A stretch of 64,000 nucleotides of DNA, taken from contig NZ_SDVB01000238.1 of NCBI RefSeq assembly GCF_004137355.1, positions 841,765-905,764 of the forward strand. Reading direction: 5' to 3'. The DNA is from Ciceribacter ferrooxidans (GTDB taxonomy: Bacteria > Pseudomonadota > Alphaproteobacteria > Rhizobiales > Rhizobiaceae). Of this stretch, positions 17,243-25,635 are shown piece after piece. The notes beneath the pieces were generated by a model. The model saw only the letters and a list, made by a program, of their open reading frames with translations. It was not told the origin of the DNA and ran no database searches. Position 1 is the stretch's first letter. Every line of letters starts with the position of its first letter. The position numbers were made by a program, and so were the translations under genes.

Positions 17243-18871
17243 ATGAATTACACACTAGAAACTATGGTGATGGCGGTGCTCGCCTTCGCCGCGCTGCTCG
17301 GGGTGGCTTTCGCCCAGGACAGCCTGTTCGCTGTCCACATGACGGTGGCCTTCATCGTGCTGCTCGGCGGTACGGTCGTCATGCTGCGCCAGATGAAGTT
17401 CGCACCCGCGAACGCAAAGTCCGCCGCGCAGGTTAAATCCGAATATTTCGACGAGGTCGTGAAATACGGCGTCATCGCGACCGTCTTCTGGGGAGTCGTC
17501 GGCTTTCTCGTCGGCGTGGTCGTCGCCTTGCAGCTCGCATTTCCGGACCTGAACATTGAACCCTGGTTCAATTTCGGCCGCATGCGTCCGCTGCATACGT
17601 CGGCGGTCATCTTCGCCTTCGGCGGCAACGCTCTGATCGCAAGCTCCTTCTATGTCGTCCAGCGGACCTCGCGCCAGCGTCTTTTCGGCGGCTCGCTCGG
17701 CTGGTTCGTCTTCTGGGGCTATCAGCTCTTCATCGTGATGGCCGCGACGGGTTACCTGCTCGGCATCACCGAAGGACGCGAATACGCGGAACCGGAATGG
17801 TACGTCGACCTCTGGCTCACCGTCGTCTGGGTCGCTTATCTACTGGCCTTCCTCGGCACGATCATGACCCGCAAGGAATCGCACATCTACGTGGCGAACT
17901 GGTTCTACCTGTCGTTCATCGTGACGATCGCGATGCTGCACATCGTCAACAACCTCGCGGTTCCGGTGTCCTTCCTCGGCGTCAAGAGCTACTCGGCCTT
18001 CTCGGGCGTCCAGGATGCCCTGACCCAGTGGTGGTACGGCCATAACGCCGTGGGCTTCTTCCTGACCGCCGGCTTCCTCGGCATGATGTACTACTTCGTT
18101 CCGAAGCAGGCCGGTCGCCCGGTCTATTCGTACCGCCTGTCGATCATCCACTTCTGGGCTCTGATCTTCCTCTACATCTGGGCCGGCCCGCACCACCTGC
18201 ACTACACCGCTCTGCCAGACTGGGCACAGACGCTCGGCATGGTGTTCTCGATCATGCTGTGGATGCCCTCGTGGGGCGGCATGATCAACGGTCTGATGAC
18301 GCTCTCGGGCGCATGGGACAAGATCCGCACCGATCCGATCATCCGCATGATGGTCATCGCTATCGCCTTCTACGGTATGTCGACCTTCGAAGGCCCGATG
18401 ATGTCGATCAAGGCGGTCAACTCGCTCAGCCACTACACCGACTGGACCATTGGTCACGTACACTCGGGTGCCCTCGGCTGGGTCGGCATGATCTCCTTCG
18501 GTATGGTCTACTACCTGACGCCGAAGCTGTGGAACCGCAACCGCCTCTACTCGCTGCGGCTCGTCAACTGGCACTTCTGGCTCGCCACGCTCGGCATCGT
18601 TCTCTACGCCGCCGTCATGTGGGTCGCCGGCATCCAGCAGGGCCTGATGTGGCGCGAATACGATGCGCAGGGCTTCCTGGTCTACTCGTTCGCCGAGTCG
18701 GTCGCCGCCATGTTCCCCTACTACGTACTGCGCGCCGTCGGCGGTGCGATGTACCTCCTCGGCGGTATCATCATGGCCTACAACGTCGTGATGACCATCC
18801 TCGGCTACGAACGGCAGGAAGCACCGATCCCCGGTTCGGTCGTCCCCGCCGCTGTCCAGCCGGCTGAATAA
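17243..18871 (+). CDS. ccoN: cbb3-type cytochrome c oxidase subunit I
   Basis: A 542-residue catalytic haem-copper subunit (FixN) of the high-affinity terminal oxidase used in microaerobiosis and in nodules. Twelve or more hydrophobic helices are visible. Haem and CuB ligand segments include [17 protein letters not shown] (low-spin haem His), [18 protein letters not shown] (CuB His), [14 protein letters not shown] (two CuB His) and [16 protein letters not shown] (haem His). The ATG at 17243 follows GGGGG; an in-frame upstream reading adds ten residues. First gene of ccoNOQP, under a perfect anaerobox. Confidence 0.96.
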   Translation: MNYTLETMVMAVLAFAALLGVAFAQDSLFAVHMTVAFIVLLGGTVVMLRQMKFAPANAKSAAQVKSEYFDEVVKYGVIATVFWGVVGFLVGVVVALQLAFPDLNIEPWFNFGRMRPLHTSAVIFAFGGNALIASSFYVVQRTSRQRLFGGSLGWFVFWGYQLFIVMAATGYLLGITEGREYAEPEWYVDLWLTVVWVAYLLAFLGTIMTRKESHIYVANWFYLSFIVTIAMLHIVNNLAVPVSFLGVKSYSAFSGVQDALTQWWYGHNAVGFFLTAGFLGMMYYFVPKQAGRPVYSYRLSIIHFWALIFLYIWAGPHHLHYTALPDWAQTLGMVFSIMLWMPSWGGMINGLMTLSGAWDKIRTDPIIRMMVIAIAFYGMSTFEGPMMSIKAVNSLSHYTDWTIGHVHSGALGWVGMISFGMVYYLTPKLWNRNRLYSLRLVNWHFWLATLGIVLYAAVMWVAGIQQGLMWREYDAQGFLVYSFAESVAAMFPYYVLRAVGGAMYLLGGIIMAYNVVMTILGYERQEAPIPGSVVPAAVQPAE

Positions 18872-18885
18872 GAAGGAAGGCTCTC

Positions 18886-19617
18886 ATGTCTATTCTTGAT
18901 AAACACCAAGTCCTCGAGAAGAACGCGAGCCTTCTCCTCGTCGCATCGCTGCTGGTCGTGACCGTCGGGGGCATCGTCGAGATCGTTCCGCTCTTCTACC
19001 TCGAGAACACCATCGAGAAGGTAGAGGGAATGCGGCCGTACTCGCCGCTCGAACTCGCCGGTCGCAACATCTACATCCGTGAAGGCTGCTATGTCTGTCA
19101 CAGCCAGATGATCCGTCCGTTCCGCGACGAAGTGGAACGCTACGGTCACTATTCGCTGGCCGCGGAGTCGATGTACGACCATCCGTTCCAGTGGGGATCG
19201 AAGCGCACCGGGCCCGACCTGGCGCGCGTCGGCGACCGCTATTCGAACGAATGGCACGTCCAGCACCTGAATGAGCCCCGGGACGTCGTTCCGGAATCGG
19301 TGATGCCGAGCTACTCGTTCTTGAAGACGACGCCGCTCAAGGTCGCGAACGTCACCGCGAACCTCGAGACCAGCAAGGTCGTGGGCGTCCCCTATACGGA
19401 CGACATGATTGCGAATGCGGATGCGGATCTCGCCGCCCAGGCCGATCCGAATGCAGACACCTCGGGACTGCTGGCGCGCTATCCCAAGGCCAAGGTGGGT
19501 GATTTCGACGGCGATCCGGCCCAGCTGACAGAGATGGATGCACTCGTTGCCTATCTCCAGATGCTCGGCACGCTGGTGGACTTCACCACCTATGACGACG
19601 CGACCGGATATCGTTGA
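18886..19617 (+). CDS. ccoO: cbb3 oxidase subunit II, mono-haem cytochrome c
   Basis: A 243-residue membrane-anchored cytochrome c subunit (FixO). An N-terminal transmembrane helix ([20 protein letters not shown], from residue 15) precedes the single haem c site [15 protein letters not shown] near residue 65. The sixth-ligand Met lies in the SVMPSYSFL segment. It passes electrons from CcoP to CcoN. The gene begins 14 bases after ccoN with an AAGGAAGG ribosome-binding site. Confidence 0.95.
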   Translation: MSILDKHQVLEKNASLLLVASLLVVTVGGIVEIVPLFYLENTIEKVEGMRPYSPLELAGRNIYIREGCYVCHSQMIRPFRDEVERYGHYSLAAESMYDHPFQWGSKRTGPDLARVGDRYSNEWHVQHLNEPRDVVPESVMPSYSFLKTTPLKVANVTANLETSKVVGVPYTDDMIANADADLAAQADPNADTSGLLARYPKAKVGDFDGDPAQLTEMDALVAYLQMLGTLVDFTTYDDATGYR

Positions 19618-19627
19618 GGAGGGGCAC

Positions 19628-19780
19628 ATGGAAACCTACACGGCCATGCGCCACTTCGCCGACAGCTGGGGCCTGCTTGGCATGACCCTGTTCTTCGTCG
19701 GTGTGATCCTCTTCACCTACCGGCCCGGCGGCAAGAAACTTGCCGACGAGATCGCGCGCATCCCTCTCAAGGAGGACTAA
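19628..19780 (+). CDS. ccoQ: cbb3 oxidase subunit CcoQ
   Basis: A 50-residue single-helix membrane protein (METYTAMRHFADSWGLLGMT, then LFFVGVILFTYRPGGKK). CcoQ stabilises the association of CcoP with the CcoNO core. It begins 10 bases after ccoO with GAGGAGGGG upstream and ends 3 bases before ccoP. An in-frame upstream extension overlaps ccoO and is not credible. Confidence 0.93.
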   Translation: METYTAMRHFADSWGLLGMTLFFVGVILFTYRPGGKKLADEIARIPLKED

Positions 19781-19783
19781 GAG

Positions 19784-20647
19784 ATGTCTGAGAAACATAT
19801 TGACGAAATCAGTGGCGTCGAAACCACTGGCCATGAGTGGGACGGCATTCGTGAGCTCAACAACCCGCTGCCGCGCTGGTGGGTCTGGTTCTTCTACGCG
19901 ACCATCGTATGGGCGATCGGCTACACCATCGCCTATCCGGCCTGGCCGCTCCTGAAGGACAACACGAAGGGCATGCTGAACTACACCAACCGTGCAGCGC
20001 TGACCGGGGAAATGACGGCGGCGAAGGCGGCACAGGCGGTCTATCTCGACAAGATCGCCGCCTTGCCGCTCGACCAGATCGTCGCCGACAAGGAACTGGC
20101 GCAGTTCGCCATGTCCGGTGGTGCGGCGGCCTTCAAGGTCAACTGCGCACCGTGCCACGGCTCGGGTGCCGCGGGTTCGCCCGGCTATCCGAACCTCAAC
20201 GACAACGACTGGCTGTGGGGCGGCGATCTGGAGACGATCAAGACGACGCTCACTCACGGCATCCGCTATGATGCCGATGCCGACACCCGCGTGTCGGAGA
20301 TGCCGGCCTTCGCCGACATCCTGCAGCCGGAGCAGATCCAGCAGGTTGCCGCCTATGTCTGGAGCCTGACGAACACGCCGTCGGATCCGGCACTCGCGGA
20401 CGCCGGCAAGCAGGTGTTCACCGACAGCTGTGCAGCCTGCCACGGTCCCGATGCCAAGGGCCTGCGGGAGTTCGGCGCGCCGAACCTGACCGACGCGATC
20501 TGGCTGCGCGCGCAGGGCGAGCAGGGCATCGCCCAGCAGGTCGCCCAGCCGAAGCACGGCGTGATGCCGGCCTGGGGCGCCCGCCTCGGCGACACCACCG
20601 TCAAGGAACTTGCCGTCTACGTCCATTCGCTGGGCGGCGGCGAGTAA
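19784..20647 (+). CDS. ccoP: cbb3 oxidase subunit III, di-haem cytochrome c
   Basis: A 287-residue subunit (FixP). The N-terminal region holds EWDGIRELNNPLPRWWVWFF, typical of CcoP, leading into one transmembrane helix. Two periplasmic c-type haem domains follow, with CAPCH near residue 123 and CAACH near residue 218. It accepts electrons from soluble cytochrome c or the bc1 complex and passes them to CcoO. It closes the operon and is followed by a strong intrinsic terminator. Confidence 0.95.
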   Translation: MSEKHIDEISGVETTGHEWDGIRELNNPLPRWWVWFFYATIVWAIGYTIAYPAWPLLKDNTKGMLNYTNRAALTGEMTAAKAAQAVYLDKIAALPLDQIVADKELAQFAMSGGAAAFKVNCAPCHGSGAAGSPGYPNLNDNDWLWGGDLETIKTTLTHGIRYDADADTRVSEMPAFADILQPEQIQQVAAYVWSLTNTPSDPALADAGKQVFTDSCAACHGPDAKGLREFGAPNLTDAIWLRAQGEQGIAQQVAQPKHGVMPAWGARLGDTTVKELAVYVHSLGGGE

Positions 20648-20657
20648 GCAGTGCCCC

Positions 20658-20681
20658 CCGGCGGCCGGAAACGGCCGCCGG
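20658..20681 (+). other. GC-rich hairpin after ccoP
   Basis: CCGGCGGCC and GGCCGCCGG form a perfect 9-bp stem around a 6-base loop, 10 bases after the ccoP stop and without a T tract. It may protect the 3' end of the ccoNOQP message; a separate terminator lies about 30 bases further on. Structure seen, role inferred. Confidence 0.5.
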
Positions 20682-20711
20682 ACCCCGAGAATGCAATCAG
20701 GTCCCCTTTTC

Positions 20712-20740
20712 AGACCACGCCCTGTGCGTGGTCTTTTTTT
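20712..20740 (+). terminator. Rho-independent terminator of ccoNOQP
   Basis: AGACCACGC-CCTGT-GCGTGGTCT forms a perfect 9-bp stem followed by a run of T residues to 20740. It lies 65 bases after the ccoP stop and 122 bases before the fixG anaerobox, so ccoNOQP and fixGHIS are separate transcription units. Confidence 0.9.
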
Positions 20741-20861
20741 GAGGGGGAACAGGGCGTCTCACGTCGCCGGCCCGCAGGCCCTCGGGTTCGGGAGTCCCGG
20801 GCGCGTGACCTTATGCCGCTGGCAGTGATGTTCACCCTTCGTTGCGGCGCTTCGCCGCCCC

Positions 20862-20875
20862 TTGATATAAGTCAA
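20862..20875. promoter_or_regulatory. Anaerobox upstream of fixGHIS
   Basis: TTGATATAAGTCAA matches the Fnr/FixK consensus with one mismatch, the same A-to-G change as in the hemN box. It ends 55 bases before the fixG ATG, which fits class II activation. Confidence 0.85.
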
Positions 20876-20930
20876 GGCGGCCATCCTGGCGAAGTGGGAA
20901 AAGGATGACCAGAATACGAGGTCCCCAGTC

Positions 20931-22520
20931 ATGAATCTTCACGTCGACAAGAACAATCCGGCAGCCTCCGACGAGGTCGAACGCCTCGAGGCGGAACCGG
21001 TTATGTCCGCCAAGCAGCGGCAGCCGCTCTACAAGGCCCGCAAGAAAATCTTCCCGAAGCGGGCCGAAGGGCGATTCCGGCAGTTCAAGTGGCTCGTCAT
21101 GCTCGTGACGCTCGGCATCTACTACCTGACGCCGTGGCTCAGATGGGACCGTGGCGAGTTCGCGCCCGACCAGGCCGTGCTGATCGACCTCGCTCACCGC
21201 CGCTTCTACTTCTTCTTCATCGAAATCTGGCCGCAGGAGTTCTTCTTCGTGGCGGGGCTTCTCGTCATGGCGGGTTTCGGCCTGTTTCTGTTGACCTCCG
21301 CGGTCGGCCGCGCCTGGTGCGGCTACACCTGTCCGCAAACGGTCTGGGTCGACCTCTTCCTCGTCGTCGAGCGGGCGATCGAGGGTGATCGTAACGCGCG
21401 CATGAAGTTGGAAACGGCGCCCTGGACCTTCGACAAGATCTGGAAGCGGGTGACGAAGCACGCGATCTGGCTGGCGATTGCGGTCGCGACTGGCGGCGCC
21501 TGGATCTTCTACTTCGCCGATGCGCCGATGCTCGCGATGGATTTCATCGAAGGGCAGGCGGCTCCCGTCGCCTACATGACCGTCGCCGTGCTCACCGCCA
21601 CCACCTATCTCTTCGGCGGCCTGATGCGTGAGCAGGTCTGTGTCTACATGTGTCCCTGGCCGCGAATTCAGGCGGCGATGCTCGACGAGAGCTCGCTGGT
21701 CGTCACCTACAACGACTGGCGTGGCGAACCGCGCACCCGGGGCACCAAGAAGGCCGCCGCCGAGGGCAAGGTCGCCGGCGACTGCGTCGATTGCAACGCC
21801 TGTGTCGCCGTCTGTCCCATGGGCATCGACATTCGCGACGGGCAGCAGCTCGAATGCATCACCTGCGCGCTCTGCATCGACGCCTGCGATGCGGTGATGG
21901 ACAAGGTCGGCAGGCCGCGGGGTCTGATTGCCTATGCGACGCTCGAGGAATACCAGTCCAACATGGCGCTTGCGACCGACAACGGCACCACGGAGATTCA
22001 GCCGAACCGTGTACGCAACGCCGACGGCAACTTCAGCGACAAGGTCCGCCACTTCAACTGGCGCATCATCTTCCGCCCGCGGACGCTTCTCTACATGGGT
22101 GTCTGGACGGCCGTCGGTATCGGGCTTCTCGTTGCGCTGCTCGGCCGTGACCGGCTGGAGATCAACGTGCTGCACGACCGCAATCCGCAATACGTGCTGG
22201 AATCCGACGGATCGATCCGCAACGGCTACACCGTTCGCCTCTTGAACATGGTGCCGAAGCCGCGCAACATGGAAGTGACGCTGGACGGCCTGCCGGGAGC
22301 GACCATGCGGGTGAACGGCATGTCGGAAGTGGACGTCCGCTCCTTCGTCGTCAACGTCGAGCCCGACGAGGCGACGACACTGAAGGTCTTCGTCACCGTT
22401 CCGGCCCACGAGATCGAGTCGAAGGTCGAGGAGTTCCGGTTCAACGTCAGGGACGTCGATAGCAAGGAAGCCGACAGCTACAAGGCTGTGTTCAACGCAC
22501 CCGGAGAGAAACACAAATGA
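20931..22520 (+). CDS. fixG: cbb3 oxidase accessory protein CcoG/FixG (membrane ferredoxin-like)
   Basis: A 529-residue membrane protein required for cbb3 assembly, linked to copper delivery and reduction in this family. Several N-terminal transmembrane helices (LVMLVTLGIYYLTPWL, FFVAGLLVMAGFGLFLLT) are followed by the CGYTCPQTVWVDLF and YMCPWPRIQAAM cysteine motifs. Two 4Fe-4S clusters are indicated by CVDCNACVAVCPMGIDI and CITCALCIDACDAVM near residue 285-325. The C-terminal 170 residues form the periplasmic Ig-like FixG domain. First gene of fixGHIS, preceded by an anaerobox. Confidence 0.94.
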   Translation: MNLHVDKNNPAASDEVERLEAEPVMSAKQRQPLYKARKKIFPKRAEGRFRQFKWLVMLVTLGIYYLTPWLRWDRGEFAPDQAVLIDLAHRRFYFFFIEIWPQEFFFVAGLLVMAGFGLFLLTSAVGRAWCGYTCPQTVWVDLFLVVERAIEGDRNARMKLETAPWTFDKIWKRVTKHAIWLAIAVATGGAWIFYFADAPMLAMDFIEGQAAPVAYMTVAVLTATTYLFGGLMREQVCVYMCPWPRIQAAMLDESSLVVTYNDWRGEPRTRGTKKAAAEGKVAGDCVDCNACVAVCPMGIDIRDGQQLECITCALCIDACDAVMDKVGRPRGLIAYATLEEYQSNMALATDNGTTEIQPNRVRNADGNFSDKVRHFNWRIIFRPRTLLYMGVWTAVGIGLLVALLGRDRLEINVLHDRNPQYVLESDGSIRNGYTVRLLNMVPKPRNMEVTLDGLPGATMRVNGMSEVDVRSFVVNVEPDEATTLKVFVTVPAHEIESKVEEFRFNVRDVDSKEADSYKAVFNAPGEKHK

Positions 22521-23062
22521 GCGTGCGTGAAGAAAAGACGGGATTCGTCTTCACGGGCAGGCATATGGCGGGCGTGATGGCGCTGTTCTTCGGAACGATC
22601 ATCTCGGTCAATATCGTGATGGCCTATTTCGCCTCCTCCACGTGGAGCGGCCTGGTGGTCCCGAACACCTATGTCGCCAGCCAGCAGTTCAACGCCAAGG
22701 CGTCGGCGATCCGCGAGATGCTGGCCTCCGGCATCAGGGGCGAACTGGATGTTTCCGGCGAGGCGATCCGCTACCGGTTGACCCTTCCGGTCGACCAGCC
22801 AGTCGCGGCCGACAAGGTGACCGCGCACTTCAAGCGTCCGGTCGGCGAGCATCAGGATTTCGTTGCCGAGCTTTCGGCGCTCGGCGGCGGTCTCTACGGC
22901 GTAAGCCACGCCGTTCTGCCAGGCGAGTGGATCGTCGAGATAATCGCGGTCAAGGACGGCAAGACAATCATGCATGAGGCGCCGCGCATCGCGCTCGCTG
23001 GCGGCAGGATGATCCTGCTCGACGAGCGGCACGAGCACCCCGGTGAGGGAGGCAAGAAATGA
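22517..23062 (+). CDS. fixH: cbb3 oxidase assembly protein FixH
   Basis: A 181-residue membrane-anchored protein with an N-terminal transmembrane helix (HMAGVMALFFGTIISVNIVM from residue 16) and a periplasmic domain (YVASQQFNAKASAIREML onward). FixH/CcoH helps assemble and stabilise cbb3 oxidase. Its start overlaps the fixG stop and its stop overlaps the fixI start, both as ATGA-type overlaps, so the three genes are coupled. Confidence 0.9.
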   Translation: MSVREEKTGFVFTGRHMAGVMALFFGTIISVNIVMAYFASSTWSGLVVPNTYVASQQFNAKASAIREMLASGIRGELDVSGEAIRYRLTLPVDQPVAADKVTAHFKRPVGEHQDFVAELSALGGGLYGVSHAVLPGEWIVEIIAVKDGKTIMHEAPRIALAGGRMILLDERHEHPGEGGKK

Positions 23063-25359
23063 GCTGCTGTGCGGCCGGAACCGAAGGGGCACTCGACATC
23101 GAGCGGGCGGGCCATGCGTTGCCGACGGCCGAGGAGCTGCGGCTCGCGAGCCGCGACCTCGGTGACGGCCTTCAGCAGATCGACCTCGCGGTGCCCGCCG
23201 TTCATTGCGGTGCCTGCATCACGACCATCGAGACTGCCCTACGGAAGCTCCCCGAGGTCGAGCGCGCTCGCGTCAACCTGACGTCGAAGCGCGTATCGAT
23301 CGTGTGGCGGAAGGAGCAGGGCGGACGGCCGACGGATCCTTCGGTATTGCCACGGGCGATCGCCGCGACCGGCTACGAAGCCCATCTCTTCACGACGGCG
23401 GCGGAAGCGTCCGACGAGTTGCGCAACAAGCTGATCCGGGCGGTCGCGCTTTCGGGCTTCGCCGCCGGCAACATCATGCTGCTGTCGGTTTCGATCTGGT
23501 CGGGCGCCGACGCCGCGACCCGCGATCTCTTCCACTGGATCTCGGCGATGATTGCCGCGCCCGCGCTGATTATCGCCGGCCGGTTCTTCTATCAGTCCGC
23601 CTGGAATGCGCTGAAGCACGGCCGTACCAACATGGACGTGCCGATTGCGCTTGCGATCACGCTCTCCTATGTCGTCTCGCTGTGGGAGACCCTCCATCAC
23701 GGTGAACATGCCTGGTTCGACGCTACCGTCTCACTGCTCTTCTTCCTCCTGATCGGCCGCACGCTCGACCACGTCATGCGTGACCGGGCGCGTTCGGCGA
23801 TTACCGGCCTTGCGCGGCTCAGCCCCCGCGGTGCCATGGTGCTCGGCGAGAACGGCTCTCGCGACTACCGGCCCGTCGAGGAGATCCGCGTCGGAGACAG
23901 GATCGCGATCGCTGCTGGCGACCGGGTGCCGGTGGACGGCGAGATCGTCGCCGGTTCGAGCGACATGGATGTTTCTATCGTCAACGGCGAGAGCGCACCG
24001 CTTGCGGTCACCGCCGGTGACGGCGTGCAGGCGGGAACGCTGAGCCTCACCGGTTCGCTGGTCATCCTCGCGACGGCGACGGCGCGTGATTCCTTTCTCG
24101 CCGAAATCATCGGCCTGATGGAAGCCGCCGAAGGGGGCAGGGCGCGTTACCGGCGCATCGCCGATCGTGCCGCGCAGATCTATGCGCCGGCGGTTCACCT
24201 TCTCGCGCTTCTGACCTTCCTCGGCTGGGGCGTATTCGGTGGCGACTGGAAGCAGGCGATGCTGATCGCGATCTCCGTCCTGATCATCACCTGCCCGTGC
24301 GCGCTCGGCCTTGCCGTTCCCGTGGTGCAGGTCGTCGCGGCCGGGCGTCTTTTCCGCAATGGCATCATGGTCAAGGATGGTTCCGCCATGGAGCGGCTCG
24401 CCGAGGTCGATACGATCGCCTTCGACAAGACCGGCACACTGACACTCGGACGTCCGCGCTTCATCAACCGCTCGGAGGTCGATCCGAAGCATCTCGCGCT
24501 TGCGGCCAGCCTCGCAGCGCATTCGCGTCACCCGCTCTCGCGCGCGCTCCACGCGGCGGGCGGCAGCCCGTCGACGGAGTTCGACACGGTCCGCGAAATT
24601 CCGGGCGCCGGCATCGAGGCGGTGATGCCGGACGGTACCTACCGCCTCGGCAGCCGCACATTTGCCTGCCAGACCATCGACGACCGGGCGGCCGAGAACG
24701 ACGCGACCTCCGAAGTCGTGCTGTCGCTCGACGGGCGCGAACTCGAGCGCTTCCGCTTCGAGGACACGGTACGCCCGGGCGCGGACGGTGCGATCGGCCG
24801 TCTGCTGGCACAGGGCTATTCAGTCGGCATCCTCTCGGGAGACCGAAAAGGCGTGGTCGCCTCGCTTGCGGCCCGTCTCGGCATCGACAACTGGCGCGCT
24901 GGCCTTTCTCCGCGTGAGAAGGCGGAACTGTGCGCGGCTGCCGGTGCCAAGGGGCAGAAGCTGCTGATGGTCGGTGACGGCATCAACGACGCACCGGCGC
25001 TGGCCGCCGCCCATGTCTCGATCGCGCCGGCGACCGCCGCCGATGTCGGCCGCCAGGCTGCCGATTTTGTCTTCATGCGTGAGAGCCTCGATGCGGTTCC
25101 GTTCGCCATCGAGGCGTCCCGCCGGGCAGGCCGGCTGATCCGCGAGAACTTCGCGCTCGCGATCGGCTACAACGCTCTCGCGGTTCCGATCGCGATCCTC
25201 GGCTATGCGACGCCGCTGATCGCAGCGATCGCGATGTCGAGTTCCTCGATCATCGTGGTCCTCAACGCGTTGCGGCTCAACCGGCTGGAAATGGCCGCTC
25301 AGGTCGCGGTGGATGGAAAGCCGTCTTTTGCCGGTCCGGAGGCTTCGTTCGCGTCATGA
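23059..25359 (+). CDS. fixI: Copper-transporting P1B-type ATPase FixI/CcoI
   Basis: A 766-residue heavy-metal ATPase that exports copper for the CuB site of cbb3 oxidase. An N-terminal heavy-metal-associated domain has VHCGACITTIETAL near residue 55. Further motifs are the CPC metal site (LIITCPCALGLAVPV), phosphorylation site FDKTGTLT, the histidine-proline motif SRHPLSRAL and the hinge MVGDGINDAPALAAAHVSIA. CcoI-type pumps are slow exporters dedicated to oxidase assembly rather than copper resistance; the fix operon location supports this. The stop overlaps fixS. Confidence 0.94.
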   Translation: MSCCAAGTEGALDIERAGHALPTAEELRLASRDLGDGLQQIDLAVPAVHCGACITTIETALRKLPEVERARVNLTSKRVSIVWRKEQGGRPTDPSVLPRAIAATGYEAHLFTTAAEASDELRNKLIRAVALSGFAAGNIMLLSVSIWSGADAATRDLFHWISAMIAAPALIIAGRFFYQSAWNALKHGRTNMDVPIALAITLSYVVSLWETLHHGEHAWFDATVSLLFFLLIGRTLDHVMRDRARSAITGLARLSPRGAMVLGENGSRDYRPVEEIRVGDRIAIAAGDRVPVDGEIVAGSSDMDVSIVNGESAPLAVTAGDGVQAGTLSLTGSLVILATATARDSFLAEIIGLMEAAEGGRARYRRIADRAAQIYAPAVHLLALLTFLGWGVFGGDWKQAMLIAISVLIITCPCALGLAVPVVQVVAAGRLFRNGIMVKDGSAMERLAEVDTIAFDKTGTLTLGRPRFINRSEVDPKHLALAASLAAHSRHPLSRALHAAGGSPSTEFDTVREIPGAGIEAVMPDGTYRLGSRTFACQTIDDRAAENDATSEVVLSLDGRELERFRFEDTVRPGADGAIGRLLAQGYSVGILSGDRKGVVASLAARLGIDNWRAGLSPREKAELCAAAGAKGQKLLMVGDGINDAPALAAAHVSIAPATAADVGRQAADFVFMRESLDAVPFAIEASRRAGRLIRENFALAIGYNALAVPIAILGYATPLIAAIAMSSSSIIVVLNALRLNRLEMAAQVAVDGKPSFAGPEASFAS

Positions 25360-25511
25360 ACATGTTGATCTACCTGATCCCGATCGCGCTCTTCCTCGGT
25401 GGCCTCGGCCTTTTCGCCTTCCTCTGGTCGCTGAAGAGCGGCCAGTACGAGGATCTCGAAGGCGCGTCCTGGCGCGTCCTCGACGACGGCGACGACCGGC
25501 CGGCGCGCTGA
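25356..25511 (+). CDS. fixS: cbb3 oxidase assembly protein FixS/CcoS
   Basis: A 51-residue single-helix membrane protein reading MNMLIYLIPIALFLGGLGLF at the N-terminus, followed by FAFLWSLKSGQYEDLEGASW. The SGQY(E/D)DLEG segment after the helix is diagnostic of CcoS. It is needed to insert haem and copper cofactors into cbb3 oxidase. The ATG at 25356 overlaps the fixI stop. Last gene of the operon. Confidence 0.93.
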   Translation: MNMLIYLIPIALFLGGLGLFAFLWSLKSGQYEDLEGASWRVLDDGDDRPAR

Positions 25512-25568
25512 ACGACAGCAGCTCTCCACGCGGCGACCTGCCGGCGGGGCCGGACCGCGCGCGGCAGA

Positions 25569-25588
25569 TGACGGGTTGCCGCCCGTCA
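25569..25588. other. Hairpin between fixS and gnd
   Basis: TGACGGG and CCCGTCA form a 7-bp stem around a 6-base loop in the gap between fixS and gnd, without a T tract. It could be a weak terminator or mRNA end of fixGHIS. Low certainty. Confidence 0.3.
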
Positions 25589-25605
25589 CGATGAGTGCCA
25601 CATAT

Positions 25606-25629
25606 GCCTCCACTCGAAACGAAGGAGGC
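25606..25629 (+). promoter_or_regulatory. Hairpin able to sequester the gnd ribosome-binding site
   Basis: GCCTCC at 25606-25611 is exactly complementary to GGAGGC at 25624-25629, which contains the gnd Shine-Dalgarno sequence 6 bases before the ATG. The 12-base loop is purine-rich. If formed, the stem hides the ribosome-binding site. Complementarity is seen directly; regulation is inferred. Confidence 0.4.
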
Positions 25630-25635
25630 TTGCGC

